Shown here piece by piece: positions 33,899 to 40,074 of a DNA stretch of 40,074 nucleotides. The notes under the pieces were generated by a model that searched no databases, had not been told where the DNA came from, and worked only from the letters and a program-made list of their open reading frames with translations. This DNA is from a virus: IMG/VR virus record IMGVR_UViG_3300034145_000025, positions 1-40,074 of that record; one strand, 5' to 3'. Every line of letters begins with the position of its first letter. Within the stretch, counting starts at the first letter, position 1. The position numbers and the translations under genes are program-made.

Positions 33899-36309
33899 GC
33901 CTGATCAATTGCATTCCGGGGCTGGTCGAAGCCGGCAAGCTGACGCCGAAGCAGGGCAAAGCGGCGGAGGAGGCGTATGAGCGTCACTTCAAGCGTCTGT
34001 CGCGCGACATGGGGCCGGCTGCGGCGGCGGCGGAGGCAAGCGAGGCAGCGCTCAACGAACTCGCTTATGCGGCGCGGCAGGGGAAGCGGCAGGAATTGCT
34101 GGCGGCGAAGGCGCGGCGCGACCGGGACGCGGACCTTGCAAGCTATAAGGGCGAGAGCCGCGCAAAGGCGGCAATGGCGCTGTTCGATCATGACGGCAGG
34201 GCTCCGTACCTCAACGTCGAAGCGTTGCGCAAAACAGTGGTGGGCCGCGCCCATGCGATGATGGACGGCATTCTTGCCCGCCACAGCCGCAACCTGGTGG
34301 GTGAGGTGCGCGACAAATCGGGGCTGAACGACATCGTGCGCGAGCTGTTCGGCGAAGCCACCGGCAATGTGTCGGCGCGCGAAATGGCCGACGCCTTTAC
34401 CCGCACCGCCGATTATCTGCGCCAGCGCTTCAACGCGGCGGGCGGGTCGATCGGCAAGCTTGAAGGGTGGGGACTGCCGCAAAGCCACGATCCGCTCAAG
34501 CTTCGGGAAGCCGGGTTCGAGGCATGGCGCGAGACCATTCTTCCCCTGCTTGCCCGCGAGCGGATGATCGACAATGCCACCGGGGCGCCGTTCGCCGCCG
34601 ACGCGCTGGACGACGTGCTGCGGGAGGTGTTCGACACGATCCGCACCGAAGGCTGGTCGAAGCGCGAGGCGAGCGGGGCGGGCGGTGGTGGCAAGAAGCT
34701 CGCCAACCAGCGCGCCGACCACCGTTTCCTCCACTTCCGCGATGCCGCCGCCTGGATGGAATATCAGGACCGGTTCGGCGGCTCCAACGCGTTCGACGCG
34801 ATGATCGGCCACATCGAAAGCATGGCGCGCGACATCGCCCATATGGAGCTGCTTGGCCCGCACCCGGCCGCGACGGTGAAATGGCTTCAGCAAAGCTTGC
34901 TGAAAGCGGCGTATGAGGGCGACGGCAAGGGCATCGACACTGCGAAGATCAGCTCAAGGTTTTTGCAGCAGCTCTTTGAAGTGACCTCCGGAACGCTCAA
35001 CGCGCCGGTTTCCAGCAAATGGGCGCGTCGGTTCGGAACGGTGCGCTCGCTTAACGTCGCGCAGATGCTTGGGAGCGCTACGCTTTCGGCAGTTACCGAC
35101 GTCGGCTTCCAGGCGGTTACACGCGCTTTCAACGGTTTGCCCCTCACCGGCGCGGTGACCGGCTATGTGAAGCTGCTCAATCCGGCCAACGCCGCGGACC
35201 GGCAGGTGGCGGTGCGGCTTGGCCTGATTGCCGAGGAAGCGGCGAAGCTCGGCGCAGGCCAGCAGCGCTACCTGGGCGAAAGCATCGGCCACGAACGGTC
35301 GCGGCGGCTTGCCGACTTCGTGTTGCGTTCCTCGGGGCTGTCAGCATGGACGCAGGCGGGCCGCTGGGCGTTCGGCATGGAAATGCTGGGAAAGCTCGCC
35401 GACGAGCGCGGCAAGGGCTTTGACGGGCTCGATAGGGGTCTCAGGGGCGCGCTGGAGCGCTATGGGATTGACGCGGAGGGGTGGGACACCATTCGCGCCT
35501 CGGAGCCCTACCAGCACGAAGGCGCGGCCTTTCTGCGGCCGGAGGACGTGGCGGATGCCCGGCTCGCCGATAAGCTTCACGCGATGGTGCTGACCGAGAC
35601 CGAATATGCGGTGCCGACCGCAAGCGTACGCGGCCGGGCTCTTACGACCAAGGATGAACCGGGGACCTTCTGGGGCGAAGTCAGCCGCAACATGTTCCTG
35701 TTCAAGGGCTTCGGCGTGTCGGTGCTGCTCAATCATGGGGGCAGGATGATGGAGCTGCGCGGCGGCGGTCGGGCCGCTTATGGCGCTGGGCTTGTGATCA
35801 CCACCACCCTGCTTGGAGCGCTGGCGATGCAGCTAAAGGAAGTCGCCAAGGGACGCGACCCGCTGCCGATCGTGGATGAAGACGGTGAACCGAAAGGTGA
35901 GTTTTGGTTTCGCGCACTTCTCCAGGGCGGCGGCTTCGGGATCTTCGGCGACTTCGCCGCGGCGGGCACCAGCGAGCGGAGCGGAAGCCTGCAGGAAGCG
36001 ATTCTTGGGCCGGGCGTCGGCATGGCGGCGGACACGGCGCGGCTCGCCTCCGGCAACATGGAAGAAGCGGCCTATGCCAAGCGCTACACGCCGGTAGGGT
36101 CTTCGCTCTGGTACGGGCGGCTTGCCTACGAACGGCTGTTCATTGACGAACTTCGCCAATGGAGCGACGAGGATTATGCCTCGAGCTGGGAGCGGATGGA
36201 AAGCAAGGCGGACGAGGCGGGACAGGGGCTGTACTGGCGCCCCGGCGAATGGACGCCGGAGCGGGCGCCGGAGCTCGGAACCGCCTTTGCCGAGCCGCCG
36301 CAAGAATGA
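33895..36309 (+). CDS. Large ejection protein (gp16-like, part 2)
   Basis: 804 aa from ATG 33895. Long helices with many charged residues; ITTTLLGALAMQLKEVAKGR includes a hydrophobic helix near residue 640. Conserved-looking segments: SLINCIPGLVEAGKLTPKQG at the start and PVGSSLWYGRLAYERLFIDE near the end. The RYTPVGSS-W-Y-RLA-ER end resembles the C-termini of large podovirus internal proteins. Together with the preceding gene it likely carries out what the single gp16 does in T7: forming the inner-membrane part of the channel and pulling DNA in. Confidence 0.72.
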   Translation: MSLINCIPGLVEAGKLTPKQGKAAEEAYERHFKRLSRDMGPAAAAAEASEAALNELAYAARQGKRQELLAAKARRDRDADLASYKGESRAKAAMALFDHDGRAPYLNVEALRKTVVGRAHAMMDGILARHSRNLVGEVRDKSGLNDIVRELFGEATGNVSAREMADAFTRTADYLRQRFNAAGGSIGKLEGWGLPQSHDPLKLREAGFEAWRETILPLLARERMIDNATGAPFAADALDDVLREVFDTIRTEGWSKREASGAGGGGKKLANQRADHRFLHFRDAAAWMEYQDRFGGSNAFDAMIGHIESMARDIAHMELLGPHPAATVKWLQQSLLKAAYEGDGKGIDTAKISSRFLQQLFEVTSGTLNAPVSSKWARRFGTVRSLNVAQMLGSATLSAVTDVGFQAVTRAFNGLPLTGAVTGYVKLLNPANAADRQVAVRLGLIAEEAAKLGAGQQRYLGESIGHERSRRLADFVLRSSGLSAWTQAGRWAFGMEMLGKLADERGKGFDGLDRGLRGALERYGIDAEGWDTIRASEPYQHEGAAFLRPEDVADARLADKLHAMVLTETEYAVPTASVRGRALTTKDEPGTFWGEVSRNMFLFKGFGVSVLLNHGGRMMELRGGGRAAYGAGLVITTTLLGALAMQLKEVAKGRDPLPIVDEDGEPKGEFWFRALLQGGGFGIFGDFAAAGTSERSGSLQEAILGPGVGMAADTARLASGNMEEAAYAKRYTPVGSSLWYGRLAYERLFIDELRQWSDEDYASSWERMESKADEAGQGLYWRPGEWTPERAPELGTAFAEPPQE

Positions 36310-36351
36310 GGTTGGCGGCAAGCCCGGCTTAGGCTAAGCTTCGCGCCACAT

Positions 36352-36396
36352 ACCCCTGTTCGCGCCCGGCCATGCCGCGCGCAGCGGGGGTTTTTT
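36352..36396 (+). terminator. Intrinsic terminator one base before the tailspike start
   Basis: ACCCCTGTT (36352-36360) pairs with AGCGGGGGT (36383-36391), including two G-T pairs, extended by CGCGC/GCGCG with one bulged C, then T6 (36391-36396). The tailspike ATG is at 36398. Its only plausible ribosome site (GCGGGGG) lies in the 3' arm, so the structure could both stop transcription and hide the start. Placement suggests regulated read-through into the tailspike and lysis genes. Confidence 0.75.
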
Positions 36397-36397
36397 C

Positions 36398-38710
36398 ATG
36401 GTCGTCACTACCGGAACGATCGGCGCGGCGGGGGCCTTCAACGGCGTCTCCACCGGTTTTCCCTTGTCCGGTCTTCACTTCCTGGACGCCGCCGACCTGC
36501 GCATCGCGTTCGTCACCGCGGCGGGCGCCACAGCGGCGAAGGTGCTTGGCGACGATTACACGCTGACCGGCAACAGCCGGACAGGTTCGGCGACGCTGCA
36601 CGTGCCGCTGGCCAAGCAAAGCGGCTTCACCGGCTGGCGGGCGGACCGCGAAACCCAGATCAAGCAGGACGTGCGGTTTTTGTCCGGCACGGGGGCACCG
36701 GCGGAGGCGCAGGAAAAGCAGCACGATCGGCTTGCGATGGTGCTTCAGGAAATGCGGGGGTTCTTCAGCCGCATGTTCCTTGCCCCGCCGGGCGACACGC
36801 TTCCCGTTCTGCCGCCGGCGGCGTTGCGCAAATCGAAGCTGCTCGGCTTCAACGCGCTTGGCGCGCTGGCGTTGTTCGCACAGGCGGACTTCAAGGGCGA
36901 TAAAGGCGATCAGGGCGACAAGGGGCCGGTGGGCGGCGGCAACACCATCGGCTTCCAGGTCGACGATTATTGCACGGAAAACACGCCCGCCGGGAACATG
37001 GCCGGCTTCGCTGCCCTGTCCGCCGCGATCAACGAAGCGGGCGGCGGCGTTGTCGATTTCACGCCCGGCAAGGAATATCTGCTCGGCGATCAGACGTTTC
37101 GCGCTTCACCAGTGGGCGTTCTTTACAACTGGCTTTCCGCCCAGGCGGTTGCCAACGAAGCCGCCTACGGGCTCAAGCTGGTGGGCTGCACCAAGGCCGT
37201 GGTGGTGCGCGGCAACGGCGCGCAGCTCAAAACGGCGCCCGGCCAGCGTTACGGCGTGTTCAACAACGACGGTTCGCCGAAGAACGACATTGACGGCCCC
37301 GGCCTGGCGACGCCGCTTCACGCCTTCGTGCACCTCGAAAACTGCACCGGGAAGATCACCGTCGAAAATCTCGACATCGACGGCAATATCCAGAACCTGA
37401 TCATCGGCGGCCCCTTCGGCGATACCGGCATCCAGATCCCGTTCACCGGGCTCAACATCCAGAATTGCCCCGGCGGCGTATTGTGCGAAAACCTCAATGT
37501 CGTTCGCTGCGGCCTTGACGGCCTGCACTATGACGGACCCGCTTTGGACGATGCGGCGACGATCGAGCAAGCGATCTTCAATAACTGCTCGTTTCTTCAT
37601 AACGGCCGCAACAACACCTCGCTGGTGGGCGGCAAGGGCCCCGTTTTCAACAGCTGCAAATTTAACGGCTCGGGCACCAACGAGGACGGCACGCCCGGCC
37701 CTGTCGCATCCAACCCCGGCGCCGGCGTCGATCAGGAGGCCGAGGGCGGCAAGGCGGTGCGCGGCGCCGTTTACAACGTTTGCGAATTCGTCGGGAACCG
37801 CGGCCCTAACTTTATTGCCGACAGCGGCACCGACGTAAACGATACGCAGCTCAACTATTGTACGCTGATCGGCACCACCAATTATGCGGCCTGGTTCAAC
37901 CGGCCCGGCTTCCGCATCAATGGGGGCAAGATCGTGGGAACGGTTGTGTTCGCCTGGAGCGGACTGCCGGCGAGCCCGTTCGATGCGGCGGCGTTCGCCG
38001 GCGTCAGGTTCACCAACGATCCGGCGCACAGCCCCATGGGAACGGTGTACCAGGTCAACAACCTCTTCCTGGAAAGCGTCGGCGGCTACGTCCGCTTCGA
38101 CGATTGCCTGTTCGATTATCTCGGGCTGCCGGGCAGCATCTCGTCCAACGGCTCCACCGATGAAACCCGGTTCCACAATTGCACCATCCAGTCGCGCGGC
38201 GGGACGCTTACCCTGTACGGGCGGTTCAGCGGACGAACGGTGTTCCGCGAAAGTGGCACCGGCCAGGTCAACGTGCCCGGCGGCGGCAACGTCATCGTCG
38301 GCCGCGCCAATCTCGGCCATGCCGAAGATGCGTGGGAGCTGATCGACGCCAACAACGCCCGCATTCTTTACCCCGCCACCATAGACCGATCGGGCAACGT
38401 GCTGTGGACGGACACGATCGGCGACGAAAGCAAGACGATCGAGCCGGGCGGCGCGGCCATGCACCAGTTGGCCAATGCCGAGCTGACGGCCGACCGGACC
38501 ATTACGCTCGGCACCGCCGGCACTGCCCAGGGCTTCTACCCCGCCGCGCCGCGCCTCGGGCAGGAATTCCATTTCACACGCACCGGGGGCGGCGCCTTTC
38601 TTCTCAACATCGCCGCCACGAGCGGCACCAAGGCGCTGGCGCAGAACACGTGGGCGCGGTTCCGGTACCGTCTGGCAGGCTGGCAGATCGTCTCCAGCGG
38701 TTCGTTGTGA
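36398..38710 (+). CDS. Tailspike with beta-helix domain
   Basis: 770 aa. Residues 1 to about 150 match the T7-type tail-fibre attachment domain: VTTGTIGAAGAFNGVSTGFP at the start, RIAFVTAAGATAAKVLGDDY, and REMQ-like coil LAMVLQEMRGFFSRMFLAP. A short collagen-like linker (KGDKGDQGDKGPVG) lies near residues 165-178. The next 450 residues show right-handed beta-helix repeats (LENCTGKITVENLDIDGNIQ, FNNCSFLHNGRNNTSLVGGK), as in capsule- or exopolysaccharide-degrading tailspikes. The C-terminal 120 residues are a beta trimer-like tip. It should bind, and perhaps cleave, a surface sugar of the host; no catalytic triad could be identified with certainty. Confidence 0.85.
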   Translation: MVVTTGTIGAAGAFNGVSTGFPLSGLHFLDAADLRIAFVTAAGATAAKVLGDDYTLTGNSRTGSATLHVPLAKQSGFTGWRADRETQIKQDVRFLSGTGAPAEAQEKQHDRLAMVLQEMRGFFSRMFLAPPGDTLPVLPPAALRKSKLLGFNALGALALFAQADFKGDKGDQGDKGPVGGGNTIGFQVDDYCTENTPAGNMAGFAALSAAINEAGGGVVDFTPGKEYLLGDQTFRASPVGVLYNWLSAQAVANEAAYGLKLVGCTKAVVVRGNGAQLKTAPGQRYGVFNNDGSPKNDIDGPGLATPLHAFVHLENCTGKITVENLDIDGNIQNLIIGGPFGDTGIQIPFTGLNIQNCPGGVLCENLNVVRCGLDGLHYDGPALDDAATIEQAIFNNCSFLHNGRNNTSLVGGKGPVFNSCKFNGSGTNEDGTPGPVASNPGAGVDQEAEGGKAVRGAVYNVCEFVGNRGPNFIADSGTDVNDTQLNYCTLIGTTNYAAWFNRPGFRINGGKIVGTVVFAWSGLPASPFDAAAFAGVRFTNDPAHSPMGTVYQVNNLFLESVGGYVRFDDCLFDYLGLPGSISSNGSTDETRFHNCTIQSRGGTLTLYGRFSGRTVFRESGTGQVNVPGGGNVIVGRANLGHAEDAWELIDANNARILYPATIDRSGNVLWTDTIGDESKTIEPGGAAMHQLANAELTADRTITLGTAGTAQGFYPAAPRLGQEFHFTRTGGGAFLLNIAATSGTKALAQNTWARFRYRLAGWQIVSSGSL

Positions 38711-38720
38711 GGGGCGGCCG

Positions 38721-38954
38721 ATGATTTTCGAGCCTGGTAAAACCTACAGCGACGGCCGGAGCCGCCGGTTCGTGCTCGCCGTCGAGGGCGGGATCATTCG
38801 TTATTGTTTCCCGCTGTCGCGGTGGCGCACCTTTGCCGAGCCCGTTGCCGATTTCCAGGCATGGTTCGGAACAGGCGGCGAGGACGGCCCGGTGCCGCTC
38901 TGGCCCGCCGATGCGATCGCCGCGCAGCAAGCGGGCGGCGAGGCCGGGGCATGA
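38721..38954 (+). CDS. Small hypothetical protein after tailspike
   Basis: 77 aa, ATG 38721 with GAGGGGCGG upstream. Strand-rich: MIFEPGKTYSDGRSRRFVLA, GGIIRYCFPLSRWRTFAE, then an acidic loop and an Ala/Gln tail. The short beta unit next to the spike gene could be a spike chaperone or a further appendage part. No family recognised. Overlaps the next ORF by ATGA. Confidence 0.6.
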   Translation: MIFEPGKTYSDGRSRRFVLAVEGGIIRYCFPLSRWRTFAEPVADFQAWFGTGGEDGPVPLWPADAIAAQQAGGEAGA

Positions 38955-39055
38955 GCGCGATGACGCCGCTTCGCTCCGGACAGGCACGCTATTTTTTGAG
39001 GTGCCGGGAGGACGCGCGGCGTCGGCGGCCGAACATGGGGGTGGGTTATGGCTGA
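38951..39055 (+). CDS. 34-codon ORF before the holin-like gene
   Basis: MSAMTPLRSGQARYFLRCRE and a short basic tail, 34 codons, with ATGA overlap upstream and 8-base overlap with the holin-like start. Coding is suggested only by the overlapping joints. It may instead be a translated leader that sets holin expression. Confidence 0.35.
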   Translation: MSAMTPLRSGQARYFLRCREDARRRRPNMGVGYG

Positions 39056-39284
39056 GGTCGATATAGCTGCGTTCGGCGGCGTGCTTGCGCAGCTCGGGCT
39101 GGCGGGCTTTCTTCTCAAGGTGCTGCTCGATCGGGACAATGCCGACCGCGCGGAGCGGGGGAAGCGCGAGGAACTGGACCGCGAGGAGCGGCGCGAGCGG
39201 GTGGAAACCGACAAGGCGCAGATCGTCGCCTTCACCTCGCTAACGGAAGCGGTTCGCCACCTCACCGAAAAGACCGCGCCGTGA
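39048..39284 (+). CDS. Holin-like small membrane protein
   Basis: 78 aa. One N-terminal membrane helix (AFGGVLAQLGLAGFLLKVLL, about 8-27), then a highly charged coil (ADRAERGKREELDREERRER) to the C-terminus. Size, single helix with a charged tail, and place just before a cell-wall enzyme fit a holin or similar lysis-timing protein. A spanin role is less likely because no second partner or lipobox is present. GTGA overlap with the next gene. Confidence 0.6.
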   Translation: MAEVDIAAFGGVLAQLGLAGFLLKVLLDRDNADRAERGKREELDREERRERVETDKAQIVAFTSLTEAVRHLTEKTAP

Positions 39285-39466
39285 AGGCCGAATATTCGGT
39301 GGAGGGGCCAAAGGCGCTCCGCTTGGCAGCCGAGGATTTGGCGGACGCCTGCTCGGACCTGTGTTGCCGCGTCGGCATCCGCACCAGCCTGCGCGCCGCC
39401 TACCGAAGCACGTTGGGCGAAGGGGTGAAGCCGGAGGAACGGGAGCTGCTTCGGCGGCTCGGCTGA
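39281..39466 (+). CDS. Small hypothetical protein in the lysis module
   Basis: 61 aa from GTG 39281 (GTGA overlap). Pattern KALRLAAEDLADACSDLCCR, then SLRAAYRSTLGEGVKPEERE. One helix carries three Cys (CSDLCC). No hydrophobic segment or lipobox. Placed between holin-like protein and hydrolase; unknown role. Confidence 0.5.
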   Translation: MKAEYSVEGPKALRLAAEDLADACSDLCCRVGIRTSLRAAYRSTLGEGVKPEERELLRRLG

Positions 39467-39480
39467 CAAAGGGGATTGCC

Positions 39481-40074
39481 ATGATGTTACCGCCAAGCCG
39501 CCCGCGGCTCTCGCTTTCCGAACTGCTCGCCATGGTCGCGCCGCTGGGCCTGACGCCGGCAAGCGATCCGGTGTTCGTTGTCGGGGTGCGCGGCTATTAT
39601 GCCGACACGATGGGCGCGCCGGGGCGCAACGACCGCGGCCTGTACGACGATGCCCTGTTCCTGGTCTCGCCATCCCTGTTCGCCGCCTATAACGGCAACA
39701 CCGATCCGAGCCGCACCCGTGCGGGCAGCGGTACGGGCGCAGCGAAGGGCATGGCGACGCTGAAGCCGGGCCTGTGGCGGGTGCACCGCTTCGACAAGCA
39801 CAAGGGCCAGTATCAGGCGCTTTGCCAGCGCGCCGGGCCGGTAACCGTCACCCGCGACGGCGCGGCCGGCGATTACGCCGACACCGGGATGTTCGGCATC
39901 AACATCCATCGCGGCGGGCACGGCACCACCTCAAGCGAGGGCTGCCAGACGATCCCGCCGGGGCAGTGGGACAGCTTCATCGCGTCCGCCGTCGATCAGG
40001 CGAAACGCTACCATGGCGACAAGTGGAGCCGGACAACCATTCCGTATGCGCTGATCGATCCGGCGCGGCGGTGA
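39481..40074 (+). CDS. Presumed cell-wall hydrolase with L,D-transpeptidase-like motif
   Basis: 197 aa, ATG 39481 with AAAGGGGA upstream. The pattern VRGYYADTMGAPGRNDRGLY, GMATLKPGLWRVHRFDKHKG, then NIHRGGHGTTSSEGCQTIPP is shared by proteins at the lysis position of several podoviruses. The last segment, H143, S152 and C155 in H..(8)SSEGC, resembles the H...S.GC active site of YkuD-type L,D-transpeptidases. It has no signal peptide, so it would depend on the holin-like protein. I infer peptidoglycan peptide cleavage at lysis; it is not a lysozyme or amidase by any motif I can see. The stop codon ends the window. Confidence 0.6.
   Translation: MMLPPSRPRLSLSELLAMVAPLGLTPASDPVFVVGVRGYYADTMGAPGRNDRGLYDDALFLVSPSLFAAYNGNTDPSRTRAGSGTGAAKGMATLKPGLWRVHRFDKHKGQYQALCQRAGPVTVTRDGAAGDYADTGMFGINIHRGGHGTTSSEGCQTIPPGQWDSFIASAVDQAKRYHGDKWSRTTIPYALIDPARR

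Noticed and set aside
1-40074. CRISPR arrays, tRNA genes, rRNA and insertion sequences
   Set aside because: No regularly spaced direct repeats, no cloverleaf, no transposase or flanking IS repeats were seen.

Overview
The window is one complete temperate phage genome, most likely an integrated prophage, from a high-GC alphaproteobacterium. Codon use, protein style and control signals fit a sphingomonad. It starts exactly on the stop codon of a leftward gene and ends exactly on the stop codon of a rightward gene, so it looks cut out at gene boundaries. The head and tail genes are those of a podovirus with T7-like / Bordetella BPP-1-like architecture. There is no phage RNA polymerase or DNA polymerase. 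Instead there is a lambda-like repressor switch and a tyrosine integrase.

Layout. (1) Positions 1-9087, minus strand: a long leftward operon of about 27 small genes, nearly all joined by ATGA, GTGA or TAATG overlaps. It contains a BrnA-like protein, the integrase, two or three small DNA-binding proteins, a LuxR-type HTH protein, a DUF551-like protein and zinc-ribbon proteins. (2) 9100-10015: the switch. A short CI-type repressor is followed by a four-helix membrane protein. Three 17-bp operators of consensus GTNAGCGATNCGCTTAC sit on a leftward and a rightward promoter. (3) 10015-16134, plus strand: a Cro-like gene, small genes, a spike-base-like protein and a beta-rich protein, then replication genes (TOPRIM primase and AAA-type helicase). 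(4) 16135-16722: a probably regulatory stretch with ten TGAAAC/GTTTCA hexamers and an intrinsic terminator. (5) 16723-36309: terminase subunits, portal, Bbp19-like protein, scaffold, capsid, decoration protein, tail tube/adaptor proteins and four ejection (internal virion) proteins, one carrying a lytic transglycosylase domain. (6) 36398-40074: beta-helix tailspike, holin-like membrane protein and a presumed cell-wall hydrolase.

How it works together. In the lysogen the repressor should occupy the operators and silence both the leftward (integration and host-takeover) and rightward (Cro, replication, virion) transcripts. The membrane protein made with the repressor is a candidate exclusion factor. 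After derepression the primase/helicase pair replicates the genome with host polymerases, terminase fills the procapsid through the portal, and the ejection proteins and tailspike deliver DNA through the envelope.

The most unusual signal is a family of seven hairpins with the core AAAGTNNTACTTT (one copy reads AAAGTACCACTTT on the plus strand). They are confined to the first 16.4 kb. Their outer stems differ from copy to copy yet remain complementary, most sit at gene junctions, and all are read in the same codon frame (CAA/GAA AGT NNN ACT TTG/TTC). One of them pairs up the ribosome binding site of the integrase. Other structural surprises are a compound 27-bp hairpin at the end of the primase gene, an intrinsic terminator ending one base before the tailspike start codon, an 11-G tract that breaks a small gene, and a plus-strand two-hairpin small-RNA candidate inside the leftward operon.
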